NCBI RefSeq assembly: GCF_017115045.1
Contig: NZ_JABXKK010000088.1
Span: forward strand, 1 to 64,000
Reading direction: 5' to 3'
DNA: 64,000 nt
Source of the DNA: Nostoc sp. NMS8
Lineage (GTDB): Bacteria; Cyanobacteriota; Cyanobacteriia; Cyanobacteriales; Nostocaceae
A program made the position numbers and the translations under genes. Shown here in pieces: positions 43,481 through 52,292 of this stretch. Each line of letters opens with the position of its first letter. Within the stretch, counting starts at the first letter, position 1. The notes beneath the pieces were generated by a model that was not told where the DNA came from, searched no databases, and saw nothing but the letters and a program-made list of their open reading frames with translations.

Positions 43481-45745
43481 ATGCAAAACCTGTCCCTGAT
43501 ATTAGTGCCTGTACTCGCTGCACAGAAAGTAGTAGGTGACGGTGTGATTAAACCTCTCGGTCATCATGAGTTGCTGTTAGTGCTAGTACAACTGTCACTG
43601 TTGCTTCTGGTAGCGCGGGGATTAGGTGAGTTGATGCGCCGGATTAACCTACCGCCTGTTGTTGGAGAATTACTCGCAGGTGTGTTGCTTGGGCCTTCTC
43701 TATTTGGTTTGCTCCTTCCAGATTTACAAGCACAAATCTTTCCCAAAAGTCAAGAACAATCTAATTTACTTTCGGTGATTTCTTGGTTAGGTGTGTTATT
43801 TTTGCTGATTGTAACTGGGTTGGAAACGGATCTCAAGCTGATTCTTCGTAAAGGTAAAACGGCTCTACTCATCTCGCTGGGCGGAATTATTATCCCCTTT
43901 ATCACCGGATTTGGACTGGGGTGGCTATTACCAGATAGTTTTTTAGCCGACCCAGAAAAGCGATTGGTATTTAGTCTATTTATCGCCACAGCAATGAGTA
44001 TTTCAGCAGTACCAGTGATTGCAAAGGTGCTGATGGACTTAAACCTGATTCGTCGTGACATTGGTCAAATTACCTTAGCTGCGGGGATGACTGACGACAC
44101 CATCGGCTGGATTTTACTTTCTGTGGTTTCAGGTCTAGCTAGTAGCGGCAAATTTGACTTTGGGACAATTTTTCATTCTGTGAGCGCGGCTATATTGTTT
44201 CTAGCGATCGCCTTTACAATCGGGCGTACTATTGTAGATCAGATTTTACGCTGGGTTGATGACTACGTTGGTGGCATCGCCGCTAGTATCTCGGTTGTGT
44301 TGATTCTTTCGCTCTCAGCCGCAGCACTTACCCATGCATTAGGTTTAGAAGCAGCATTAGGTGCTTTCGTACTAGGGATTCTCGCAGGTCAATCTCGCCG
44401 CTTTAGCAATGAAGCCGGACACATGCTAGAAGTCTTCACAGCAGCCTTTTTAGCGCCAATTTTCTTTGCCTCAGCTGGCTTAAAAGTTAACTTGCTAACC
44501 TTGTTAGTCCCCCAAACATTGATATTTGGCTTGATTGTTCTCGCTGTCGCCTGTGTTGGCAAATTTACAGGTGCTTACATCGGTTCTCGTGTCGGTGGCT
44601 TGAGTCATTGGGAAGGTTTGGCGATGGGTTCCGGGATGAATGCTCGCGGGGCGATGGAAATTGTCGTTGCTACCATTGGTTTATCTTTGGGAGTGCTGAA
44701 TCCCCAAATGTACTCGATTATTGTTATGGTAGCGATCGTCACTTCCCTAATGGCTCCGCCCCTTTTGCGTTGGTCTTTGTCAAAAGTAGTTATGGGTGAA
44801 GAGGAAGCTCGACGTTTAGAACAAGAAGAACAAGATAGCCGCAGCTTTATCAAACAGATTCAGCGTGTCTTAATACCTACTAGTGGTGGCCCCAACATCC
44901 AACTGGCGGCGCAATTAGTCGGTTACATGGCTCACCAAAACTCGATAGAAGTTACCTCTCTATATGCCCTGAGTGATAAGCAACCTCAAAGCAGAGCGCG
45001 CCGGACGGAGGCAACCCAGGTTAAAGATACCGCCGCAGACCTTGCTCTAGCTGCTGTTACTGAGGAAATGCAGCTCCCAGCGGATACCACCCTGCAAACA
45101 AAAACGGAGTCTGGGCGTAATAAAGCGGAGGTAATTCTGAATGAAGCAAACAAAAATTATGACTTAATTGTATTGGGAGCTTCTGAACAGATAAGCCCCC
45201 AGAAAGCATTATTTAATTTGCTTGTTGACCGGGTTGTACAAGAAGCGCCTTGTGCAACGATGGTGGTGAAGTCGCACTTACCCCAACCTAAAGGCGAGAT
45301 ATGCAAAATCCCTCAACAACAACTGAAAAAAATTCTGGTGCCAACGGTGGGGACAGAATATAGCAAAAATGCCGTAGAGATGGCAAGCACGATCGCAGCT
45401 CAAACTGGGGCATTAGTGATGATTGTTAACGTGATTAATTTACCACAGGTTGAGTATATTCTTTATGAACAGCGATCGCTAGCTCCAGTCAAGGAAATTG
45501 CTCACGATATGCTCGAACAGCAAGCAGCAATTAGCCGTAATCTGGGTGCTGATGTTAAAACTTACATTCTTCAAGGAACCAGCCCAGAAAAGGAAATTCT
45601 CAAGTTTGCCCAAACCCAGGAAGTTGACCTAATTATTCTCGGAAGTAACATCCGCATGGTTACAGGTCGCGTTTTCTTCGGTCATAGAGTCGATGCAATT
45701 TTAAGTAAAGCCCATTGCCCAGTAGCAGTTATTACAGTGCCATAA
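43481..45745 (+). CDS. CPA2 cation:proton antiporter with two USP domains
   Basis: A 754-residue membrane transporter. Residues about 25-430 form the Na+/H+ exchanger domain of the CPA2 family with roughly 12 helices, including INLPPVVGELLAGVLLGPSLFG and GLAMGSGMNARGAMEIVVA. The cytosolic C-terminus holds two universal stress protein domains (about 455-595 and 620-754), each with the ATP-binding type loop: LIVLGASEQ in the first and LIILGSNIRMVTGRVFFGHRVDAIL in the second. Regulation by nucleotide is inferred. Start at ATG; a TTG three codons upstream is rejected. A palindrome follows the stop. Confidence 0.93.
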   Translation: MQNLSLILVPVLAAQKVVGDGVIKPLGHHELLLVLVQLSLLLLVARGLGELMRRINLPPVVGELLAGVLLGPSLFGLLLPDLQAQIFPKSQEQSNLLSVISWLGVLFLLIVTGLETDLKLILRKGKTALLISLGGIIIPFITGFGLGWLLPDSFLADPEKRLVFSLFIATAMSISAVPVIAKVLMDLNLIRRDIGQITLAAGMTDDTIGWILLSVVSGLASSGKFDFGTIFHSVSAAILFLAIAFTIGRTIVDQILRWVDDYVGGIAASISVVLILSLSAAALTHALGLEAALGAFVLGILAGQSRRFSNEAGHMLEVFTAAFLAPIFFASAGLKVNLLTLLVPQTLIFGLIVLAVACVGKFTGAYIGSRVGGLSHWEGLAMGSGMNARGAMEIVVATIGLSLGVLNPQMYSIIVMVAIVTSLMAPPLLRWSLSKVVMGEEEARRLEQEEQDSRSFIKQIQRVLIPTSGGPNIQLAAQLVGYMAHQNSIEVTSLYALSDKQPQSRARRTEATQVKDTAADLALAAVTEEMQLPADTTLQTKTESGRNKAEVILNEANKNYDLIVLGASEQISPQKALFNLLVDRVVQEAPCATMVVKSHLPQPKGEICKIPQQQLKKILVPTVGTEYSKNAVEMASTIAAQTGALVMIVNVINLPQVEYILYEQRSLAPVKEIAHDMLEQQAAISRNLGADVKTYILQGTSPEKEILKFAQTQEVDLIILGSNIRMVTGRVFFGHRVDAILSKAHCPVAVITVP

Positions 45746-45773
45746 AAGTGCTGAGTGCTGAGTAAAAAAGAAT

Positions 45774-45802
45774 GTAGAGACGTAGCACTGCTACGTCTCT
45801 AC
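45774..45802. repeat. Dispersed palindrome, GTAGAGACGTAGCA type, copy 2
   Basis: Perfect inverted repeat, 14 bp per arm with a 1-base centre: GTAGAGACGTAGCA C TGCTACGTCTCTAC. It lies between the convergent antiporter and TolC genes, so it may end transcription, but no T-run follows. Copy 1 at 30527 has one mismatch. Confidence 0.9.
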
Positions 45803-45855
45803 AAAGGTTTTGGATAAAGCATATTTACTTTCACCAGATGTATAGTGATTTGAAC

Positions 45856-47292
45856 TTAACGCGAAGCTCTGGAAGTGACTGATTTTTGCAAATTAGCTAA
45901 AGCGCGATTGTAATCCAAAATAGCTGTGACTCGATTACCTTCTGCTCTTGTCAGGTCATTTTCAGCAGAGATTACCTCTGTTTGAGTGCCTACACCAGCT
46001 TGAAACCTCAGTCTTGCTAAATTCAGAGCTTCTCTAGCTTGATTTAAAGCCACACTAGAAGTTTGCACATTATCTAAACTGGATTGCAATTGAGAGTAGT
46101 ACTGTTCTACATCAAAGCGAATTTGGTCGCGCTGGGTAGCAAATTGAGTCTCTGCGATCGCAATATTAGCTCTCGATTGAGCCGCACGCGCTCTTGCTGC
46201 ACCCCCATCAAACAAAGTTAGATTTCCTTGAATTGCTGCGGAATACCCATCAGTAATGCTGACGCCATCGTTATACCGATCTAGCACGTTGTAGCTGCCG
46301 GCCAAACTAATCTGTGGCCCTAGCTGTGAAAGTGCCTGTCTTCGCTGTTGCTCGTAAATATTACGTTGTGCTAAAAACTGTTGTAATTCTGGACGATTTT
46401 GAAAGGCTTGGACAATACTTTGTTCTACTGTCTCCGACCAAAGACCCGATAATTCTACGGGATCGGCGGCAGTGATATCAACTGACTGCGACAAACTTAA
46501 CAAAGTGGCAAGCTGACGACGGGCAATTCGCTGCTGTGAGATAGCATTAGTCAGAACTTGTTGGGCATTTGCTAAATTCACCTGAGCTTGCAGCACATCA
46601 AATTGCGTACCTACTCCAGCACTTAGTCGAGCTTGAGTATCCCGCAAACTAGCCTGGGCATTTTGCACAGCAGACCGATTAATTCTTACTTCTTCATCGG
46701 CTTGTTGCAAATCGTAGTATTGAGTGGTGGCATTCAAGCTAATTGTGAGAAACTGACTTTCAACATTCAGTTCATCCACACGTAGTTGTTCTTCAGCTGC
46801 TCGGATACTTGCCTCTCGATTCCCGGAACTATAAGCATTATAGTTCAGTTGTGCTGAACCATTGAAAGAGGTGCTGGGTTGAGATGAATTGCTAACAAAG
46901 CCATTACCACTGTTGGTTAGACTACTATTGATTCCCAGAGTAGGAAATAAGGCAGCTTGAGACTCGCGTAGAGATGAACGACTGCGTTCTAGCTGTAATA
47001 TGGCTACCTGTAAGTCTCGATTGTTGCGTCGTGCTAGTTCCAAAGCTTGTGCCAAAGTGATTGGCACAGTTCCCTGAATCTTTACTTCCTCCGGTTTGGT
47101 AGGAAATTGGAGAGGATTGGGATTAGGGTTGAGGTAATCAGGAACCTGTACAGAACTTGAGGGATTCTGCGGTTTTGGGGGAGTTGTGGCACTCGCTGGA
47201 TTTAGAAAAAGAATAGCGATACTTGACGGCAAGGCTACAGCTAACGCGACACTAATCCAGGTAGAATGCACGAAAAACAAGCTGAAATTCAT
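45856..47292 (-). CDS. TolC family outer membrane efflux protein
   Basis: Outer-membrane channel of a tripartite efflux system, 478 residues. The N-terminal hydrophobic stretch (ISVALAVALPSSIAILFLNPASA) is a signal peptide, followed by a Pro-rich linker. The two internally duplicated OEP repeats are seen: LAQALELARRNNRDLQVAILQLERSRSSLRESQAALFPTLGINSSL and a later copy with ALSQLGPQISLAGSYNVLD. LSAGVGTQFDVLQAQVNLANAQQ and FQAGVGTQTEVISAENDLTRAE are the paired helical-barrel motifs. Last gene of the minus-strand cluster adaptor-permease-ATPase-TolC. Confidence 0.93.
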   Translation of the reverse strand: MNFSLFFVHSTWISVALAVALPSSIAILFLNPASATTPPKPQNPSSSVQVPDYLNPNPNPLQFPTKPEEVKIQGTVPITLAQALELARRNNRDLQVAILQLERSRSSLRESQAALFPTLGINSSLTNSGNGFVSNSSQPSTSFNGSAQLNYNAYSSGNREASIRAAEEQLRVDELNVESQFLTISLNATTQYYDLQQADEEVRINRSAVQNAQASLRDTQARLSAGVGTQFDVLQAQVNLANAQQVLTNAISQQRIARRQLATLLSLSQSVDITAADPVELSGLWSETVEQSIVQAFQNRPELQQFLAQRNIYEQQRRQALSQLGPQISLAGSYNVLDRYNDGVSITDGYSAAIQGNLTLFDGGAARARAAQSRANIAIAETQFATQRDQIRFDVEQYYSQLQSSLDNVQTSSVALNQAREALNLARLRFQAGVGTQTEVISAENDLTRAEGNRVTAILDYNRALANLQKSVTSRASR

Positions 47293-47408
47293 AATCTAGA
47301 TGTAGTCATTAATTGGGTTTCTTTGAGGATAAAATCAAAGTTTTCATTCTGATTAATCTACATAATTTTGAATTGTAAATCTCCCCTCAGATGGTTGATA
47401 TTAACAAA

Positions 47409-48080
47409 TTAGCCGACAATCAAACCATCCTGAACTCGGATAATCCTTCTGGTTTGAGCAGCAATATCTGGCTCATGAGTGACAATCACAATGGTGATTC
47501 CCTGGTCATTAAGTTCAGTCAACAAGCTCATTACCTCATGGGAAGTTTCAGTATCTAAAGCTCCTGTTGGCTCATCTGCCAAAACTAATGCAGGTCGGTT
47601 GACCAAAGCACGAGCGATCGCTACCCGTTGTTGTTGTCCGCCAGATAATTGACTAGGACGGTTACTTATGCGTTCCCCTAATCCTACCTTTTCTAAGGCT
47701 TCTAATGCCCTTTCTCGGCGTTTTGCCTTGTGTAAGTTAGCGTAAACCATTGGTAACATCACGTTTTCTAATGCTGTCGCCCGCGCCAAGAGGTTAAATT
47801 GTTGGAACACAAAACCAATCCTTTGATTACGGATATAGGCTAATTCATCATCATCAAAAGTCGTCAGGTTTCTGCCTTCAAAAATATAGTCTCCAGTTGT
47901 GGGACGATCTAGACATCCCAAAATATTCATGAGCGTGGACTTACCGGAACCTGACGCACCCATAATCGAGACGTATTCCCCTTCCTCAATAGAGAGTTGA
48001 ATTCCCTTGAGTATTGGAACACTAACTTCTCCCAAGTGATAGGTTTTAGTAATAGATTCCATCCAAATCATTGTTGGCAT
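47409..48080 (-). CDS. MacB-type ABC transporter ATP-binding protein
   Basis: Cytosolic ATPase of a MacB/LolD-type exporter, 223 residues. Walker A GASGSGKST, Q-loop GFVFQQFNLL, signature LSGGQQQRVAIARAL, Walker B LVLADEPTGALD and switch His IVIVTHEPD are all intact. A 22-residue upstream extension consists of translated spacer repeats (TGAGTAA heptamers) and is rejected; the ATG used reads MPTMIWMESITKTYHLGE. Separate from its permease, unlike fused MacB. Confidence 0.95.
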   Translation of the reverse strand: MPTMIWMESITKTYHLGEVSVPILKGIQLSIEEGEYVSIMGASGSGKSTLMNILGCLDRPTTGDYIFEGRNLTTFDDDELAYIRNQRIGFVFQQFNLLARATALENVMLPMVYANLHKAKRRERALEALEKVGLGERISNRPSQLSGGQQQRVAIARALVNRPALVLADEPTGALDTETSHEVMSLLTELNDQGITIVIVTHEPDIAAQTRRIIRVQDGLIVG

Positions 48081-48091
48081 AAGATGAGTGC

Positions 48092-48119
48092 TGAGTAATG
48101 AGTAATGAGTAATGAGTAG
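48092..48119. repeat. Heptamer tandem repeat TGAGTAA
   Basis: Four copies of TGAGTA(A/G) directly upstream of the ABC ATPase start. Similar heptamer runs are at 54009-54047, 54097-54127 (inverted) and 63184-63210 (TGACTAA); all belong to the short-repeat background of Nostocales genomes. Confidence 0.85.
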
Positions 48120-48227
48120 TGAGAGTTGATTTGTAGCCGTAGTCACATAGGTTAGGACAGTGTTAATTGCTCAAAGGCTTGAAAAAATAGGGTTTTTACT
48201 CAGCACTCACTACTCAGCCCTCTTAAG

Positions 48228-49508
48228 TTAGTCACTGCGTAAAGCGTTAATTGGATCTAATTTAGATGCATTCCGTGCTGGAATCACGCCAGCAATTAAG
48301 CCAACGGTTAACGAGAGTCCAAAGCCAGCAATAATCGACAAGAAAGAAATTATAAACGGAAATTTGAAAATGCTTGAAGCTATAAAGGCTAATAAAATAC
48401 CAACTGTCATACCAATACATCCGCCGACAATGGAAATCACGATCGCTTCGGCTAAAAATTGATTGAGAATAGCTGAATTAGTTGCTCCTACAGCTTTGCG
48501 AATCCCGATTTCTCGCGTCCGCTCAACTACGGAAACTAGCATAATATTAGCAATACCAATGCCACCAACTACTAAAGAAATTCCAGCGATCGCTACCACC
48601 ATTACTGTAAACAAACCCACAACACCAGTTAAGGTACTAACAATATCAGCTTGATTAGTCAGCCGAAAATCATCAGCTTGTGGTGGATAAATATTATGAC
48701 GCAGCCGTAAGAGATTGGTAACTTGAAACTGAGCGGCTTCTAACTGCTCCTGATTAGCGCCTTTAACTAAAATTCCATTTACAGAAACGCCTACCAGGGC
48801 ATTGTTCCCAACTAGTCTCTTTGACATAGTAGTTAGAGGGATGAAAATCTGGTCATCTCGATCCATCGGCCCCTGAGAACCTTTAGCTTCCATCACCCCA
48901 ATGACTTCATAGGCCTCTCCCTGAATCCGAATTTTCTCGCCGATGACATTGGCTCCCTGTGCAAAGAGTGTTTTTTGAACTGTGGGGCCAAGAATGGCAA
49001 ACTGTGCGGCAGTATCTAGTTCTTCTTGAGTAAAATATCTCCCTTGTTGGGGGTGAGTATTTCTGACTTCTGGGTAGTTTAAATCTGTGCCATAAATGGT
49101 TGTTGAAGTATTCTGTCCAGCATAGACAACTTGGGCGCTGCGTTGGAGATAAGCAGAAACCATCTGTGCTGATGGCGCTTGTGTAGCGATCGCTTTAGCA
49201 TCTTCCCAAGTCAAGGTACTGCTAGAACCGACTCCTTGACGGACATTCCCACTTCTAGCCGCACCCGCCAAGATTTGGATAACATCTGTACCCAATGCTT
49301 GTATCTGTTGCTCAACCCCCTTTTGTACCCCTTGACCGACAGAAGTAATGGCAATAACTGAAGAAATCCCAATAATCACGCCCAACATAGTTAGACTTGT
49401 GCGTAATTTATTACTCCACAGAGTCTCTGCCGCCATTGTCAAGATTTCCAGCAACGGTACTGTGCGGGTATTCTTAGTTTTGGAAAAGCCCTTAAATATC
49501 TTAAACAT
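48228..49508 (-). CDS. MacB-type ABC transporter permease
   Basis: Inner-membrane component of the efflux system, 426 residues. One N-terminal helix (LRTSLTMLGVIIGISSVIAITSVG), a large periplasmic domain (about 60-290, MacB_PCD type) and three C-terminal helices (VVGLFTVMVVAIAGISLVVGGIGIANIMLVS; AEAIVISIVGGCIGMTVGILLAFIAS; FLSIIAGFGLSLTVGLIAGVIPA) give the FtsX-like topology. The VVERTREIGIRKAVGAT coupling helix for the ATPase is present. Gaps to the adaptor and ATPase genes are 134 and 147 bp and contain repeats, so the operon is likely but the gaps are long. Confidence 0.94.
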   Translation of the reverse strand: MFKIFKGFSKTKNTRTVPLLEILTMAAETLWSNKLRTSLTMLGVIIGISSVIAITSVGQGVQKGVEQQIQALGTDVIQILAGAARSGNVRQGVGSSSTLTWEDAKAIATQAPSAQMVSAYLQRSAQVVYAGQNTSTTIYGTDLNYPEVRNTHPQQGRYFTQEELDTAAQFAILGPTVQKTLFAQGANVIGEKIRIQGEAYEVIGVMEAKGSQGPMDRDDQIFIPLTTMSKRLVGNNALVGVSVNGILVKGANQEQLEAAQFQVTNLLRLRHNIYPPQADDFRLTNQADIVSTLTGVVGLFTVMVVAIAGISLVVGGIGIANIMLVSVVERTREIGIRKAVGATNSAILNQFLAEAIVISIVGGCIGMTVGILLAFIASSIFKFPFIISFLSIIAGFGLSLTVGLIAGVIPARNASKLDPINALRSD

Positions 49509-49642
49509 AAGGTTTTATTTAAAGAAGAATGCAGAATTCAGAATCAATTAGTGGAGGAATTAAACCCACATATTTATCCGCTAGTCAAACTTGAATTTAT
49601 ACTGAATTCTGACTCCTGAATTCTTTATTGTTAAAACTAACT

Positions 49643-51229
49643 TTAAGGGGAACCACCGCCGGAACGACCTCCGCCGCCACCTGCTCCTCTTCCGCCACCG
49701 CCACCGCCACCGCCTGCACCTCCACCTAGACCAGGGAAAACTCCTCCTCTTGGTGTTGATTGCGGACGCGATCCTGGGGGGAAACTGAGTAATACCCTTT
49801 CGTCTCCTGTCAATCCCGATTTAACTTCGGTAAAGTTATTGGCAGTGACGCCAGTCTCGATGCGAGTAAACACAGGTTTGTTATCTGTTCCAGCCACAAA
49901 CACACCTGTGGCATTTTCTTGGCGCACTACTGAGGCCGTTGGTACTACTAGAACATTTGCAACTTGACCGACTTGAAAATCTACTTCTGCATTCATCCCA
50001 GACCGTAGTAGTCTTTGAGGGTCTGAAAGTGATACTCTCACTTCAAAACTGGTAACGTTTTGCTCTACAATTGCTTGGGCAGCAATTTGGCTCACTTTAC
50101 CTTCAAAGGTTTTTCCTGGGTAGGCATCTGCTTTAATCGAGACTTTTTGACCAAGGCTGATTTTGGAAATATTTGTTTCCGCTAAATTGGCGACAACTTC
50201 ATTGGTTGAAGCTAAAGACAAGATTGAAGAAGAAGAAGAAGAAGCGACTTCACTACTGGCAGTTGTGGGTGTCACGAAAGCACCTGGATCGGCATACTTC
50301 TTTGTCATTACACCTTCAAAGGGTGCGCGAATAATTGTGTCATTGATTTCGGCTTGGATGTTTTGCAGCGATCCACGAGCAGATGTTACCTGGGCACGGG
50401 CTGCGTTAATATCTTCTTGGCGGGTTCCGGCTTTAATCAGTGCCAAAGCTTGCTGTCTCTGCTTCACTACAGCTTTTGCTTGCTCAATGTCTTCTGGACG
50501 TGACCCGGCTTTTTGCAAACCCAGTGCTTGCTGTGCTTCATTTACATTAGCTTGGGCACTGTCGCGATTGGAACGATTTTGGTTAAGAGTCTGGAGGGAA
50601 ATACCGCCTGCATTGTAAAGTTGTTGATTCCGAATAAAATCATCTTCTGCTTGGCGAAGAGCGGCTTGAGCGCTTTGCAAGCGTGCCTGTGCTTGGCCAA
50701 TATCTTGAGAACGATTGCCTGTTTGTACCTTTTGCAGATTCGCCTCGGCTTCGTCTAATACTCCTTGTGCTTGAGCAATATCTTGAGGACGATTACCTGC
50801 GATCGCTTTTTGCAAATTTGCCTCGGCTTGTGCCAATTGTCCTTGAGCAGAGGTGAGTTGCCCCCGTAGGTTGGAATCATCCATGTAGGCGACAATCTGT
50901 CCTTGTTTGACAATATCTCCTTCTTTTGCGAGTAGGCTTTTCAAGATACCAGAATTTTTCGGACTGAGGTTAATTGACCGCTCAGGTTTGATCGTTCCGT
51001 TCGCTGAAACTGTGATTGTTAAACTTTGCCTTTCTACAGGCTTTGTCAGTACCCGGCGTCTAGCTTCTTGACGGGGAGCAACCGTTACTTGGTAATAGAC
51101 GGCATAGCCAATTCCACCCAAAAGGCAAAGAGCTATTAGCCAAGAGAGCCAATTACGTTTCCCCTTTTTTTTCTTTACCTCTGGAACTAAAGCTGGTGAA
51201 TCTACGGTATTTGGTGTATCAATTTTCAT
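49643..51229 (-). CDS. Periplasmic adaptor (MacA/HlyD family)
   Basis: Membrane-fusion protein linking the MacB-type transporter to TolC, 528 residues. A hydrophobic anchor near residue 30 (WLIALCLLGGIGYAVYYQV) is followed by a lipoyl half-motif (GILKSLLAKEGDIVKQGQIVAYMDD), an unusually long helical hairpin built of repeated segments (QAQGVLDEAEANLQKVQTGNRSQDI and similar), and beta-barrel and membrane-proximal domains (VRVSLSDPQRLLRSGMNAEVDF). The C-terminus is a Gly-rich tail (GLGGGAGGGGGGGG), rare in the family. First gene of the efflux cluster. Confidence 0.92.
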   Translation of the reverse strand: MKIDTPNTVDSPALVPEVKKKKGKRNWLSWLIALCLLGGIGYAVYYQVTVAPRQEARRRVLTKPVERQSLTITVSANGTIKPERSINLSPKNSGILKSLLAKEGDIVKQGQIVAYMDDSNLRGQLTSAQGQLAQAEANLQKAIAGNRPQDIAQAQGVLDEAEANLQKVQTGNRSQDIGQAQARLQSAQAALRQAEDDFIRNQQLYNAGGISLQTLNQNRSNRDSAQANVNEAQQALGLQKAGSRPEDIEQAKAVVKQRQQALALIKAGTRQEDINAARAQVTSARGSLQNIQAEINDTIIRAPFEGVMTKKYADPGAFVTPTTASSEVASSSSSSILSLASTNEVVANLAETNISKISLGQKVSIKADAYPGKTFEGKVSQIAAQAIVEQNVTSFEVRVSLSDPQRLLRSGMNAEVDFQVGQVANVLVVPTASVVRQENATGVFVAGTDNKPVFTRIETGVTANNFTEVKSGLTGDERVLLSFPPGSRPQSTPRGGVFPGLGGGAGGGGGGGGRGAGGGGGRSGGGSP

Positions 51230-51326
51230 GTTTATTTGTCTATAAAGAACGGCTACCAAGCTGGTTATTCACGGCTAATATAGCCTGGTAGCCCTATACT
51301 GACAATAATTTTGAGTTTTTAGTGTT

Positions 51327-51992
51327 TTAAAGGTTTATTTGCAGTACCAATCCACTAGGAAGTCTGAAATAATCATCACGCACTCTAACTAATCTCCCAG
51401 CAGGAACAATTTCCTGATTAGGAAGGAGAATATCTCCGTTGGGAAGTCTGAAGTAACCTTGATTACGTAGCCTGGCTATGGATCTAGCAGGAATAATTTG
51501 CCCATTGGGATATCTGATGTCACCATTGCCAAGTCTGACTACTCTGTTATTGAATTGGTTGTCGCGGTTCCAATTATCCCGATCTCTAGGGTTTCTAACT
51601 TCTCCAGCATTGGATCTACCATCGCGGTTCCAATTATCCCGATCTCTAGAGTTTCTGACTTCTCCAGCATTGGATCTACCATCGCGGTTCCAATTATCCC
51701 GATCTCTAGAGTTTCTGACTTCTCCAGCATTGGATCTACCATCGCGGTTCCAATTATCCCGATCTCTAGAGTTTCTGACTTCTCCAGCATTGGATCTACC
51801 ATCACGATTCCAATTATTCCTGTCTCCAGGATTTCTGTTTTCTCTATAGTTGGATCTGCCGTTGTGATCTTGATCGTTTTGAGCAACAATGTCGACTTTC
51901 GTCTCGGCATTTGCAGGTGCAGTCAACAGAGTGGGGACAACGAGCAGGGTAGCAGCAGCTAAGACTATCGATAAACGGTTTGGTTTTAACAT
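51327..51992 (-). CDS. Exported repeat protein, 20-residue Asn/Arg/Asp repeats
   Basis: A 221-residue secreted protein with signal peptide (MLKPNRLSIVLAAATLLVVPTLLTAPANA). Residues about 51-150 are five tandem 20-residue units (DRDNWNRDGRSNAGEVRNSR), three identical even at DNA level. The C-terminal domain has two LPNGDI/RLPSG-type beta repeats (NGDIRYPNGQIIPARS, LPNGDILLPNQEIVPAG, LPSGLVLQI). Family unknown. It lies 97 bp upstream of the efflux adaptor on the same strand and could be part of that transcript. Two dyads stand upstream of it. Confidence 0.75.
   Translation of the reverse strand: MLKPNRLSIVLAAATLLVVPTLLTAPANAETKVDIVAQNDQDHNGRSNYRENRNPGDRNNWNRDGRSNAGEVRNSRDRDNWNRDGRSNAGEVRNSRDRDNWNRDGRSNAGEVRNSRDRDNWNRDGRSNAGEVRNPRDRDNWNRDNQFNNRVVRLGNGDIRYPNGQIIPARSIARLRNQGYFRLPNGDILLPNQEIVPAGRLVRVRDDYFRLPSGLVLQINL
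51541..51840. repeat. 60-bp coding tandem repeat, five copies
   Basis: Five 60-bp units, three of them (51601-51660, 51661-51720, 51721-51780) identical in every base and the two outer ones slightly diverged. All frames on both strands stay open, which explains the other long frames here; only the minus-strand frame with the signal peptide is taken as a gene. Confidence 0.95.
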
Positions 51993-52148
51993 AGAATTGA
52001 CTCCTTATTTAGATTAAAGTTCGATTATGCTTAGGTTCAAATTCATCAATTTAGACAGTTGCTTTTGTTTTGGCATCAAGATGTCTAATGTTTACCCCTT
52101 CGTATAATTTCATACATACAATTATTGCTCAAAAGCTTTAAACCGATA

Positions 52149-52197
52149 TATGACCAAAGTCATTAGTAATTCCAAACTGGTGTATGACCAAAGTCAT
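52149..52197 (-). promoter_or_regulatory. Two operator-like dyads upstream of the repeat protein
   Basis: The 15-mer TATGACCAAAGTCAT occurs at 52149-52163 and again at 52183-52197. Each copy is an inverted repeat (ATGAC/GTCAT around 4 bases), and they are spaced 34 bp, near three helical turns. The nearest downstream gene is the exported repeat protein (157 bp). The form resembles sites of dimeric NarL/LuxR- or TetR-type regulators; the binding protein is not known. Confidence 0.6.
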
Positions 52198-52292
52198 AAG
52201 TTTTTTTAATAGGAATTGGGAATGGGGAATAGTTAATAATCAATAGTTCTTTTTACCCTGCTTCCCCTACTCCCTCACTCTCCGCTCCCTAT

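Noticed and set aside
51478..51962. Plus-strand open frames over the 60-bp repeats
   Set aside because: Same cause (60 is a multiple of three). The minus-strand frame has a signal peptide and structured C-terminus and is the gene.
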